A DNA stretch of 34,853 nucleotides from Chloroflexota bacterium (GCA_013204545.1 JABMNN010000070.1:1-34853), one strand, 5' to 3'. Positions 8,718 to 17,555 are shown, numbered from the stretch's first letter. Notes: generated by a model not told the origin, from the letters alone. A program made the numbers and translations.

Positions 8718-9578
8718 TTGGCGACTCCAACCACCACCACTGCTTCATCTCTGATAGAACGCTACGACGGACTATTCTTCGATTCGTTTGGCGTACTAGT
8801 AGACGGAGTGGATGCTTTACCCGGAGCCGCTGAGCTTGTGAGTCGAATGAACGGCGATGACGTCAACTATTTTATCGTCACCAACGATGCATCAGTATCC
8901 CTTGAGTCGCGTGTCATGACCTTTGCCGCTAATGGGTTAGATATCCCAAAGGAGCGAATTATCAACTCGGGCTCATTGATCGCTGGTTATTTCAGTGAAA
9001 ATGATCTTCAGTGCGCACCGACGTTAGTCCTTGGACCTCAGGACGTCAAGGACTACACGACAGCCGCTGGTGCGACGCTGGTCAACTTGGGTGGCGATGT
9101 CGAGCCGGACGTAGTAGTGCTTGGTCACAGCGGTCCTCATGACTGGGAATCGACCTTAGAAAAGCTTCTTACGCTATTCAGTCGAAGATTTCAGGAAAAA
9201 CACCCGGTTCGACTCGTTCTACCCAATCCAGATTTCATCTATCCGAACGGCCCTGGAGTATTCGGATTTGGTGCAGCGGCGTTCGTAAATTTATTGGAGC
9301 AGGCCATGAAGCGACTTCACGGATCACACGAGTCATTAATAGCAGTGAAGTTAGGCAAGCCATACTCGCCTATCTTCACTGCTGCCGTCGAACGTGCTGG
9401 TACAAACAACGTTGTGATGATTGGTGATCAGCTTGAAACCGACATCACAGGTGCTAATAATGCGGGTATCGATTCTGCTGTTGTTACGACGGGAATCAAT
9501 CGAAGATCCACACCGGACGAGTTCGAACACGTTACCGATATGTTAACTCCTCGGTATATTCTTGCTTCTCTCGTATAA
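8718..9578 (+). CDS. HAD-superfamily class IIA hydrolase (NagD/TIGR01459-like)
   Basis: Predicted phosphatase of the haloacid dehalogenase superfamily with a type IIA cap; substrate unknown. TTG at 8718 gives 286 residues. Motif I is FDSFGVLVDG with the nucleophile Asp at about 22, but the +2 position that is Asp in most HAD phosphatases is Phe. Some IIA families (those with a D-x-W-G-V motif) share this feature. Motif II is VTNDAS, motif III the Lys in KLGKPYSP, and motif IV GDQLETDITGA, all intact. It starts 7 bp after purL, suggesting co-translation and perhaps a nucleotide or sugar-phosphate housekeeping role (inference). Confidence 0.8.
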   Translation: MATPTTTTASSLIERYDGLFFDSFGVLVDGVDALPGAAELVSRMNGDDVNYFIVTNDASVSLESRVMTFAANGLDIPKERIINSGSLIAGYFSENDLQCAPTLVLGPQDVKDYTTAAGATLVNLGGDVEPDVVVLGHSGPHDWESTLEKLLTLFSRRFQEKHPVRLVLPNPDFIYPNGPGVFGFGAAAFVNLLEQAMKRLHGSHESLIAVKLGKPYSPIFTAAVERAGTNNVVMIGDQLETDITGANNAGIDSAVVTTGINRRSTPDEFEHVTDMLTPRYILASLV

Positions 9579-9660
9579 AATTAGACAACAGCTTCGTTAC
9601 TCAAATCCACGCCAATGCTCTTGCACTCGCGTTTTCATGTAGTTCTTACTCCCGCAAAAG

Positions 9661-10041
9661 ATGCCAACTTACGTATATAAGTGCGCTGACCACGGTCACG
9701 TTTTTGAATTAATCCAAAAGTTCACAGACGAGTCAGGTGCTAATTGCCCAACTTGCGGCAGTGAGTCAACTCGTCAGATATTGGCACCGACCGTTATCTA
9801 CAAAGGTTCAGGCTTCTACACCACAGATTATGGATCTGGTTCCAGTTCTGCTTCCAAACCCACCACCGGGGCGAACGGTAGTTCCTCTGATAGCTCTAGC
9901 AGCACCAGTAGTTCTTCTGCCGACTCAGGATCGTCGAGCAGTACGAACTCTGAGCCTAAGTCGAAAAACAGCGGCGATGACAGTTCCAATTCGCATAACG
10001 GAACTAGCCACTCGCACGGCGCTGGCAGCCATACTCACTAA
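9661..10041 (+). CDS. FmdB-type zinc ribbon protein with Ser/His-rich tail
   Basis: Small protein with an N-terminal FmdB regulatory-type zinc ribbon (about residues 1-45), function poorly defined. It opens MPTYVYKCADHGHVFE as in the family, but the usual C-x2-C-G-H knuckle is C8-x2-H11-G-H13, so His replaces the second Cys; the second knuckle CPTC (29-32) is intact. From about residue 58 the protein is a low-complexity Gly/Ser/Thr/Asp stretch ending in a His-rich segment (SHNGTSHSHGAGSHTH), possibly metal-binding. ATG at 9661; 126 residues. It precedes dtd by 17 bp on the same strand. Confidence 0.85.
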   Translation: MPTYVYKCADHGHVFELIQKFTDESGANCPTCGSESTRQILAPTVIYKGSGFYTTDYGSGSSSASKPTTGANGSSSDSSSSTSSSSADSGSSSSTNSEPKSKNSGDDSSNSHNGTSHSHGAGSHTH

Positions 10042-10058
10042 ATCCAGCGAACACACTT

Positions 10059-10535
10059 ATGCGTGCCGTAATCCAACGGGTTAATCGAGCGTCAGTTAGC
10101 GTTTCAGGCGAGCTTATGGGTTTGATAGATCACGGGCTCTGCCTGCTGATAGGAATCAAACACGACGACACCGAAGACGATCTCAAGTACATCGTCGATA
10201 AAACGCTGAACATGCGAATTTTCCCTGAAGAATCAGGTGATTCGGGATTCGATCAATCGGTACTGGATGTTGGTGGCGGCCTGTTGCTTGTCAGTCAATT
10301 CACCCTATATGCGACCACACGAAAAGGTCGACGTCCAGGATTCATCGAAGCCGCTCGACCTGAGCAAGCCGGCCTAATGTTTGATCAACTAGTCGAGTCG
10401 TTTCGGCTGAGTAGCGGACTTCGGGTCGAAACTGGCGTATTTGGAGCATCGATGAAGGTCGACATAGAAAACGCTGGACCGGTCACGATCATTCTCGACT
10501 CTGAAGACAGAAATACGCCGCGCCGCAGTGAATAG
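10059..10535 (+). CDS. dtd: D-aminoacyl-tRNA deacylase
   Basis: Hydrolyses D-aminoacyl (and glycyl-mischarged) tRNAs as a chiral proofreading step. ATG at 10059; 158 residues, slightly longer than the usual 145-150 because of a short charged tail. It begins MRAVIQRVNRASVSV and contains the two active-site signatures SQFTLYA near 87 and NAGPVTI near 139, the latter carrying the Gly-cisPro pair that excludes L-amino acids. It follows the FmdB gene by 17 bp and converges on nadC. Confidence 0.95.
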   Translation: MRAVIQRVNRASVSVSGELMGLIDHGLCLLIGIKHDDTEDDLKYIVDKTLNMRIFPEESGDSGFDQSVLDVGGGLLLVSQFTLYATTRKGRRPGFIEAARPEQAGLMFDQLVESFRLSSGLRVETGVFGASMKVDIENAGPVTIILDSEDRNTPRRSE

Positions 10536-10797
10536 CGCATGACAAATCCTATGTGTTCTACTGGGGCTACCAGATGGCAATGGCCCATTCATGAACTACA
10601 ACCTGAGTTGGTTGTGGAATGAGTTAAGGCTCTATTCGGGCAGTCGATTCGACAGAGGGCGCAAATTCCATGGCGAATGGGTCGCAGCGATTTGCGTGGC
10701 CTGCGCCGACTGCTGCTCAAGAAGCAATTCGATCACGTTATGATTTGAATGCAACGAACACTAAGTGCATTATTACGATGACAGCCAAATTTCGATT
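10536..10797. other. Intergenic interval between convergent dtd and nadC
   Basis: No convincing gene or strong terminator. Two weak hairpins are visible: ACAACC/GGTTGT (10598-10603 with 10610-10615) and AATGCA/TGCATT (10748-10753 with 10766-10771); neither has a T-run. A 49-codon plus-strand ORF starts with ATG at 10670 and runs into the nadC 3' end; it has no recognisable family. Confidence 0.4.
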
Positions 10798-11658
10798 TCA
10801 GGCGTGCTTCGTTTCGTAATCGAGCGAAATATCGAGCGCTCGAACCGAATGAGTTAGTGCACCGATGGAAATGATGTCCACACCACTTCGGGCGACCTCA
10901 GCCACGTTTTCCAAAGTGATGCCTCCTGAAGCTTCAACGACACAATCGGCAGCAATCTGGTCAACCGCTTTGCGCATCTCTTCAGGCGACATGTTGTCGA
11001 GCATCACAATATCAGCACCAGCGGAAACAGCCGCAAACGCCGCCTCTATCGTTTCGACCTCGACTTCGATCTTCACTGTATGCGGGGCTCGAGCGCGTGC
11101 TCGCTTTATTGCCTGACCTAGACTCACACCTTCACCTGCCAGAGCGGCTAAATGATTGTCTTTTATCAGAACACCATCGGTAAGATTCATACGGTGATTG
11201 CGGCCACCACCAATCGACACGGAATATTTGTCTAGCAGCCGTAGCCCGGGAACCGTCTTTCGCGTGTCGGTTATTGACGCAGTGGTACCCTCAACCGCTT
11301 GGACGTACAGGTCAGTCAATGTGGCGATACCGCTCATTCGCTGTAGGAAGTTCAGCGCAGTTCGCTCTGCCGAGAGGATTGATGCCATTGATCCTGAAAT
11401 TGTGGCAACGACTTCACCGCCTTCAACCCGATCGCCATCGAGCAGTTTCTTAATAAACACGAGCTTCGGGTCCACCCTGCGGAACGCGGCTGCCGCCACA
11501 TCAAGGCCGGCAAGTATTCCTGGTTCATGTGGAACGAGAGATGCCCTCGCTTCCAAGTGAGGTGGAATCAAAGCAGACGTAGTGACGTCGGCTCCAATTG
11601 CATCCTCATCCAGTGCACGATCAACAAACACATCAAGTTCGCGCTGGGTAATATACAT
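10798..11658 (-). CDS. nadC: Nicotinate-nucleotide pyrophosphorylase (quinolinate phosphoribosyltransferase)
   Basis: Converts quinolinate and PRPP to nicotinate mononucleotide, CO2 and PPi, the entry to NAD from the de novo route. ATG at 11658; 286 residues, normal length. Recognisable blocks are ALNFLQRMSGIAT, DTRKTVPGLR and GGGRNHRMNLTD (PRPP/quinolinate contacts), KDNHL, and the C-terminal barrel motifs MLDNMSPEE, EASGGI and ISIGALTHS. It lies 40 bp downstream of nadA on the same strand, so nadA-nadC is a likely operon. Confidence 0.97.
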   Translation of the reverse strand: MYITQRELDVFVDRALDEDAIGADVTTSALIPPHLEARASLVPHEPGILAGLDVAAAAFRRVDPKLVFIKKLLDGDRVEGGEVVATISGSMASILSAERTALNFLQRMSGIATLTDLYVQAVEGTTASITDTRKTVPGLRLLDKYSVSIGGGRNHRMNLTDGVLIKDNHLAALAGEGVSLGQAIKRARARAPHTVKIEVEVETIEAAFAAVSAGADIVMLDNMSPEEMRKAVDQIAADCVVEASGGITLENVAEVARSGVDIISIGALTHSVRALDISLDYETKHA

Positions 11659-11698
11659 GCCGGTTCTCTAGGAATATGTGGGAGTTTTGGTAAATGTA

Positions 11699-12913
11699 CT
11701 AACCGGCGATTTCGAGCATGCGCTCGAGGGCGATCAAGGCGTTTCGCCGAGTTTCTGGTTCGACTTCGATACGGTTAATCGCCAGACCTGCCATGATGCC
11801 TTCGAGAACCCACAACACGTATGCCGGGTGGATTCGATACATCGTGGCACATGGGCAAACAATTGGATCCAGACAGAAAATGTCCTTGTCAGGATTCTCT
11901 GCAGCCAGTCGGCGAACCATGCTGATTTCAGTACCAACACCCCACGATGTTCCAGTAGGTGCTTTGGATATCTCGTCTAGGATAAATTCGGTTGAGCCGT
12001 ACATGTCGGCTGCGGCAACAACTTCCTGCGTACATTCCGGGTGAACAATAATCGTCGTTTCCGAATTTCGCTCGCGAGCAGCTTTGATATGGTCAACAGT
12101 GAAACGAGTATGAACGGAGCAATGACCCTGCCAGAGAAGTACCTTTGCATGTTTGATTTCATCTTCAGATAAACCACCCATTGGCAGGAATGGGTTCCAT
12201 ACGACCATATCTTCTTCTGAAATGCCTTTGGCGAGAGCAGTATTTCGACCAAGGTGTTGGTCTGGAAGGAACAGGATTTTCTCACCCCGTTCCAGAGCCC
12301 AATCGAACGCTCTGTCGGCATTCGACGAAGTGCACACCAACCCGCCGTTCTTACCACAGTGGGCTTTGATCGCTGCAGCTGAATTCATATAGGTGATCGG
12401 GATAACGTTCTCAGTAGTACCGAGAACCGATTCGATATCATCCCAACAATCAGTGACGTCGGATGCGGTGGCCATATCAGCCATAGAGCAGCCTGCAGCC
12501 ATGTTTGGAAGCAGTATGTTTTGATCACTTGAAGTGAGAATGTCGGCGGTTTCGGCCATGAAGTGAACACCACAGAAGATGATCCACTTGGCATCCTTCG
12601 TCTCTGCGGCAATTTTCGACAGCTTGTACGAATCACCTGTGAAATCAGCGTACTTAATTACGTCATCTCGTTGGTAGTGATGTGCGAGCACAACAGCTTT
12701 GCTACCAATCTCTTTGCGAGCGAATTCGATGCCTTCTGCGATCTCTTCAGGAGTCAACTTCAGGTAACGGGTCGGCACTTTCTGCCAACGAACACCTGCT
12801 TGAAATTCTTCTTCAAGGGTTTTAGTTCGCAAGTTGCCGTCAGTCTGGCAGAAAGCCGACTGTTCCAATTCGGTAATCGGAATTGTGGTCCGCTTTGTGA
12901 ACACAGTCGTCAT
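11699..12913 (-). CDS. nadA: Quinolinate synthase (4Fe-4S)
   Basis: Condenses iminoaspartate with dihydroxyacetone phosphate to quinolinate using a 4Fe-4S cluster. ATG at 12913; 404 residues, near the long end of the family. Likely cluster ligands are Cys114 in FCGVHFMAET, Cys294 in HPECTQEV and one of the Cys near 353-355 in VCPCATMYRI; assignment is by position relative to family motifs. Substrate-binding AHHYQRDD is near 77. Its ATG overlaps the frame-corrected miaB stop (ATGA), suggesting translational coupling. The iminoaspartate is probably supplied by the nearby aspartate dehydrogenase, since no NadB is seen here. Confidence 0.96.
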   Translation of the reverse strand: MTTVFTKRTTIPITELEQSAFCQTDGNLRTKTLEEEFQAGVRWQKVPTRYLKLTPEEIAEGIEFARKEIGSKAVVLAHHYQRDDVIKYADFTGDSYKLSKIAAETKDAKWIIFCGVHFMAETADILTSSDQNILLPNMAAGCSMADMATASDVTDCWDDIESVLGTTENVIPITYMNSAAAIKAHCGKNGGLVCTSSNADRAFDWALERGEKILFLPDQHLGRNTALAKGISEEDMVVWNPFLPMGGLSEDEIKHAKVLLWQGHCSVHTRFTVDHIKAARERNSETTIIVHPECTQEVVAAADMYGSTEFILDEISKAPTGTSWGVGTEISMVRRLAAENPDKDIFCLDPIVCPCATMYRIHPAYVLWVLEGIMAGLAINRIEVEPETRRNALIALERMLEIAG

Positions 12914-14291
12914 GCGACCGGTACCTTTTCCTTTATCACCGCTGATCCAACTGTTACCAATTCTGATTCAAGCGACCACGGTGAACTATCTTTTATCTCA
13001 ACCTGAACAATCTGACCGGGCAGAGGTTCTAAATTGCCGCGATCAACTAACACGTTTAAGTAAATCAGTTTATCGCTTCGGCTACGCCCGTGTAGTTTAT
13101 CTCGTTTACGACCTTCGACAAGTACGTCAAATTTAGCGCCAATGAGTTTTGCGTTGTTTTTGCTTTGAATTTCCCGCTGGAACTCGTCGACTGTCGCTTT
13201 ACGAGCCTTCTGACATCGCGATCAACATCGTCTGTCATTTTACGAGATGCGAACGTTCCTTCTCGGTATGAATACTCAGATGTATGAACCTTCGCAAATT
13301 CAACAGACCGAAGAATGTCCATAGATCGCTCAAACTGAGCGTCTGTCTCTCCAGTGAAACCGACGATGAGATCGGTTGTAAGGGTGATATCGGGGATTAT
13401 TTCTTTGATCTGGGCGATTTTGTCGAGATACTGCCCGCTGGTGTAACCGCGACGCATATTTGCCAAGATCGTGTCATCGCCAGCCTGGAACGGCAGATTG
13501 ATCATCTCACAGACCTTTGGAAGATCTCGTATTACCTCCAGAATTCGTATCGACATATCGTTGGGATGAGACGTCTGGAATCTAATTCGTTCGAGCCCAT
13601 CGATTTCGTGAACCTGCTCCATCAAATCAGCGAGATCGACCCGAGGTCGAAGGTCATGTCCATATGAGTCGACATTCTGTCCAAGGAGCGTGATGTCTTT
13701 CACACCACGTGCAACCATCATCTCAGCTTCATGAACGATATCGAAACTTGAGCGGCTATTTTCCCGCCCCCTCCGATATGGAATGATGCAAAACGTACAA
13801 AATTTGTCACAGCCGTGGACTATCGGAATAAATGACGCAATGTTGGGATTTTCAGGCACCGCTCCACTCAGGCATCCTTCGGGATCGAGACCATGCCGCA
13901 TCCCGGCAGTTTCGAGTATCGGTTCGAATTCCTGTGGACGTGCCCAAACGTCGACGTACGGGAAGCGTCGCTTGAGTTCTCTCTGCTCTGGACCGACCAT
14001 ACACCCCATCACGGCGATCATTCGTTCGTCATTGCCCTTCATCCTTTTGCCGAGTCGCCCCAGTAATCCTGTAGCTGTGTCTTCGGCAGATTGGCGGACG
14101 ACGCAAGTGTTCAACACAACGACATCGGCATTTGCGATATCGGCGGTCGGTTCGAATCCCATATTTGAAAATCCGCTGGACAAGCGCTCAGAATCAGATG
14201 TATTCATCTGGCAACCGACTGTCCAAACATGATAACTAGGCAATTTTGAGGAGATGGGAACCCGAATTACTGGCCGATCGCTTTGAAACAT
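12910..14291 (-). CDS. miaB: tRNA-2-methylthio-N6-dimethylallyladenosine synthase, frameshifted near the 3' end
   Basis: Radical SAM methylthiotransferase modifying i6A37 of tRNAs. ATG at 14291. The N-terminal UPF0004 domain has cluster Cys at about 27, 63 and 97; the radical SAM CxxxCxxC is C161, C165, C168 in HGCDKFCTFC. After the DDVDRDV segment (13212-13217) the frame runs 50 residues of unrelated sequence to a stop at 13065. Shifting by one base there resumes with ARKATVDEFQREIQ, then a complete TRAM domain (KLIGAKFDVLVEGRKRD, KLHGRSRSDK) and ends at TGA 12910-12912, overlapping the nadA ATG. This is a single-base loss without a homopolymer or slippery heptamer: a draft error or a real lesion. 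Confidence 0.88.
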
Positions 14292-14514
14292 CCAGCCCGA
14301 ACTCGACTTGGTAAATAATTTATCCAGCAGTTAACGTATTAGGATATAGCGACTACCTCCCATGCACCAGAATCAAACCGCCAGAGTTATGGTTCAGCCA
14401 GTTATCATCTAGCATCGTCGTTGTCGATCCATTGGTCAGCGATTTTCACACCGGCGATCACAATACGGGTATGTCGTAATCCACAGAAGTCCTAACAACG
14501 GAGTAATAAAACCA

Positions 14515-15354
14515 GTGCCAGAACAAGTGAATGTCGGACTGATCGGATGTGGGTCGATGGGATCGGAATTGGCACGGGCTGTCCATCGCAAAGAAGCCGG
14601 TTCTGCACGAATTATTGGGCTCTTCGATGAATACCATCTTGGACGCGAGACACTTGCCAAAGAACTGGCTTTCGGGGCAGATTCTGAACCCATTCAAGTT
14701 GATACAGTCGTCGAATTGGTGAGCCTGCCTAATCTCGATCTTGTGATCGAGTGTGCGTCTCAGGCAGCAGTAGTAGCACACTCTGAAACGGTGCTTAACG
14801 CGGGTATATCGTTGCTAGTGATGAGTTCTGGTGCGTTGATATTGCCCGGTTTTATGCGCAAAGTTTCAGCCGCTGCCCACGAATCCGGAGCAACAATCTA
14901 CATTCCATCTGGGGCAGTAGGCGGGATAGATGCACTTAGGGCGTCGAAGGCGCTTCTCGAAGAAGTGACTATCGTCTCAACAAAAAAACCTACATCTCTC
15001 AGTGGCGCACCCGGGTTCGCCGAATGGGAGAACAAGGAGATCACTGAACCAACGGTTATTTTCGAAGGTTCAGCTATTGAAGCGGTCGGACTATTCCCTG
15101 CAAATGTCAATGTTGCGGCAACTGTGAGCCTAGCGGGAATCGGGCCGGACGCTACTAAAGTCAGGGTAATTGCCGACCCAAACTCTCCCGGCAACGTCCA
15201 TGAAATCAATGCGGTGAGCAAAGCCGGAAAGTTCTCGTTCAGGTTCGAAAACATGCCACATGAAACGAACCCAAAGACGAGCTTTCTGGCAGTTTTAGCG
15301 GCGATCGAAACACTTCGTTCAATTTGCGAACCTGGGCTGAGAATCGGAACGTAG
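14515..15354 (+). CDS. nadX: L-aspartate dehydrogenase (NadX type)
   Basis: Oxidises L-aspartate to iminoaspartate with NAD(P)+, feeding quinolinate synthase. GTG at 14515 with GGAG at 14500-14503; 279 residues, slightly longer than typical AspDH. A Rossmann motif GLIGCGSMG is at residues 8-16, followed by a family block IPSGAVGGIDALRA, the PANVNVAATVSLAGIG segment and NVHEINAVSKAG, which holds the conserved active-site region. It is divergent from miaB-nadA-nadC, placing the first three NAD steps together. A generic homoserine dehydrogenase-like oxidoreductase is the alternative, but the blocks and the context favour NadX. Confidence 0.9.
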   Translation: MPEQVNVGLIGCGSMGSELARAVHRKEAGSARIIGLFDEYHLGRETLAKELAFGADSEPIQVDTVVELVSLPNLDLVIECASQAAVVAHSETVLNAGISLLVMSSGALILPGFMRKVSAAAHESGATIYIPSGAVGGIDALRASKALLEEVTIVSTKKPTSLSGAPGFAEWENKEITEPTVIFEGSAIEAVGLFPANVNVAATVSLAGIGPDATKVRVIADPNSPGNVHEINAVSKAGKFSFRFENMPHETNPKTSFLAVLAAIETLRSICEPGLRIGT

Positions 15355-15461
15355 GATCACTCACTAATTGGTGGTTAAAGATTTAACACTGCAGTTTTTC
15401 GACTGACCAAATAGCACGCACCAGTGATCGTTATTGCCACGCAATGATTTTCACCGCAATT

Positions 15462-15499
15462 ATCCGTACTGCATTCATTGTTTCAAATGCGGTACGGAT
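15462..15499. repeat. Long hairpin between nadX and tRNA-Ser
   Basis: A 14-bp stem (15462-15475 with 15486-15499, one G-U wobble) and a 10-nt loop. It lies between the converging nadX and tRNA-Ser transcripts. It has no adjacent T-run, so it is not a canonical intrinsic terminator, but it could protect or end transcripts from either side. Confidence 0.5.
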
Positions 15500-15517
15500 G
15501 GCGGCACAAAAGTAAAA

Positions 15518-15610
15518 TGGCGGAGGGTGCGGGAGTCGAACCCGCGAGGAGGCTTTACACCACCAACCCGCTTAGCAGGCGGGCGCACTAGGCCACTATG
15601 CGAACCCTCC
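15518..15610 (-). tRNA. tRNA-Ser, anticodon GCU (encoded CCA end)
   Basis: The minus strand folds as a class II tRNA of 93 nt. Acceptor GGAGGGT pairs with ACCCTCC, the discriminator is G, and CCA is encoded (15518-15520). The anticodon stem CCCGC/GCGGG encloses loop CTGCTAA with anticodon GCT, reading AGC/AGU serine codons. A long variable arm (GGTGGT, GTAAA loop, GCCTCC) and a T arm GCGGG-TTCGACT-CCCGC complete it. The long variable arm is the serine hallmark. TTTTACTTTT follows the CCA on the transcript strand. Confidence 0.97.
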
Positions 15611-15735
15611 GCGTAAAATGTGCCAATGTGAACATCTTCAATATATATTCTCTCCCCTCAGACGGCAAAGAAGATATTCATGATTCTTGATGGTTATCGA
15701 ACATAATCTCCAAGCTAAGCCTGATTTCTTCCCGC

Positions 15736-16520
15736 TCACTTGATGAGACGGCGTTTCAACAGGAAGATCGCGACCGGCCAAATCACCGCCGTCAATGCGA
15801 CCATGTATAGCGCTGCCCAGAGATGTGACCACGCAAGATGTCCAAGGGCAAATCCACGAGCGATGTGGACTGCAGATGTAAGCGGCATCGCCCAAGCGAT
15901 AGGCTCGACCCAGTTGGGAAGGATCGAAATCGGGAAGAACGAACCGGAGAAAAAAACATCGGCGATGCAACCAACGTGAACACCAATGTCAAAAAGGTTG
16001 TGTGTGGTGCCACAGCAGAGAACAGGAATCCCAGTGCGCCGAACGTGGTTCCCACCATGATTGCAGGAATCAATATGCCAATAGCTTCCCAGTGGTTAAT
16101 CCAGCAGAACATTGCTGCCACGGTAGCTGTTCCAACAACTGTCATGACCGATCTCGTCACAGCCCACAAAATATCTCCCATAGTGATTTCCGTGATGGTA
16201 ATCGGAGTTGTCAGAGCAGTCTCATAAACGTCGTTGTCTAATCGGTTATACGCGTTCCACGACGTTTCGAATAGCGCATGAAACATCGCATTTCCCATGA
16301 TCAAACCAGGCGCCATAAACTCTGCGTACGATGGAGCACCTTCGACTTCATGCACAAGCTTTCCTACACCGAACCCGACGGCAACTAAAATAATTACTGG
16401 TTCAACGAGCACCCACGTGATAATAAATTTCCAGTAACGCACGAACGAGACTGCATGACGAAGCCACAGACCAGTGACACTCCGACGCCTGATACCCGGA
16501 GTTGGAATTGCTAGATTCAC
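15736..16520 (-). CDS. ABC-2 type transport permease (NodJ-like), frameshifted in a 7-base homopolymer
   Basis: Membrane subunit of an ABC-2 exporter partnered with the ATPase just upstream. GTG at 16520 shares its G with the ATPase TAG stop. About five hydrophobic segments are visible before residue 190. The frame then turns to unrelated Ser/Arg-rich sequence at a run of seven A on the plus strand (15950-15956). Restoring one T on the coding strand continues as FSGSFFPISILPNWVEPIAW, then a last membrane segment and a KRR tail ending at TGA 15736-15738. This gives about 261 residues, the normal NodJ-like length. The lesion could be a homopolymer sequencing error, transcriptional slippage, or a real mutation. 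Substrate unknown. Confidence 0.87.
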
Positions 16521-17488
16521 TATTCATCTCTCAGTTCTCGTCCTGTTATCGAAAGGAACACATCTTCAAGATTGCCTGATCTATAGGAACTTCTGACTCC
16601 TTCAACATCCGTCAATCCGGACAGATCGGGCCTATCACCGTTTACACCGGTAACACTTACTAGGGCACCAACCTCTCGGAACGACATTTCCCGCACGTTC
16701 AGATAATCCCGTACTGTTCTCAGTGATGCTGGGTCGACTCTAAGTTGAGCCACTTCTTTCGGTGCGTGCCGCTCAATCATCTGGTCGGGAGTACCTTCAT
16801 CAAGGATCTTTCCGTTATCCATAATAGAAAGCCGGTCGCAGAGTATGGTCGCCTCTTCCATGTAATGAGTAGAGAGAAGCACCGTTACTCCGGCTTCTTT
16901 GAGGATCGCAAGTTCTTCCCAAACTCGGTTACGACTTTGTGGATCGAGACCCGTCGATGGTTCATCCATGACGATCACGGCTGGAGTCGTCATCATTGAG
17001 CGAGCAATGGCCAGTCGACGCTTCATTCCGCCGGAAAGTTCATATACGTTCGATTTCGATCGATCACGCAGTCCGAAAAACTCGAGCACTTCATGTGCTC
17101 GAGCCTTGGATTTCTTTCTCGATAAACCAGCAAGGAATCCATGAAGAAACAAGTTCTGGAACACGGTCAACCCGTTATCTAGGCCGTCATGTTGTGTCAC
17201 AACTCCCATGACTTCTCGAACCGCGCGATTATCCTTAACAACATCGATCCCTGCGACGATAATATTTCCTGAATTCACAGGAGATAGGCCGCTGAGCATC
17301 CGCATAGTCGTGGTTTTCCCAGCGCCGTTAGGACCTAGAAGACCGTATGTTTCACCGGGTTGTACTGCGAACGAAATTCCGTCAACTGCTACGAAATCGC
17401 CGTAGAGTTTCCGAATATTATCAACGTGAATAACTGAGCCATCCGGATTCCGAACAACATCGTTTTTCTGTTGTGTTTCGTTCGTCAA
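16520..17488 (-). CDS. ABC transporter ATP-binding protein (NodI/CcmA-like)
   Basis: ATPase of an ABC-2 exporter, forming a pair with the permease that overlaps it by one base. TTG at 17488 gives 322 residues; the first 17 residues precede the domain and the start is not certain. Walker A GPNGAGKTT (52-60), signature ELSGGMKRR, Walker B VIVMDEPSTGLD and the switch His in STHYMEEA are all intact. The region after about 240 is the C-terminal regulatory extension common to NodI/DrrA-type ATPases. Exported compound unknown. Confidence 0.94.
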   Translation of the reverse strand: MTNETQQKNDVVRNPDGSVIHVDNIRKLYGDFVAVDGISFAVQPGETYGLLGPNGAGKTTTMRMLSGLSPVNSGNIIVAGIDVVKDNRAVREVMGVVTQHDGLDNGLTVFQNLFLHGFLAGLSRKKSKARAHEVLEFFGLRDRSKSNVYELSGGMKRRLAIARSMMTTPAVIVMDEPSTGLDPQSRNRVWEELAILKEAGVTVLLSTHYMEEATILCDRLSIMDNGKILDEGTPDQMIERHAPKEVAQLRVDPASLRTVRDYLNVREMSFREVGALVSVTGVNGDRPDLSGLTDVEGVRSSYRSGNLEDVFLSITGRELRDE

Positions 17489-17555
17489 TTTGCATCTTCA
17501 AACGATAAGTAATGCTGGTAATTCCAGTACCGGTCAATAGCATTCAATTGTGGAA

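Noticed and set aside
10670-10819. 49-codon plus-strand ORF between dtd and nadC
   Set aside because: Its end overlaps the nadC 3' end, it lacks a ribosome-binding site and resembles no family I recognise; a gene remnant cannot be excluded.
13200-13222. Programmed -1 frameshifting in miaB
   Set aside because: No X-XXY-YYZ heptamer, no run of A or T, and no obvious downstream pseudoknot; an indel is simpler.
15638-15970. 110-residue minus-strand ORF inside the permease 3' end
   Set aside because: It is a third-frame shadow; the frame encoding the conserved permease C-terminus is a different one, reached by adding one base at 15950-15956.
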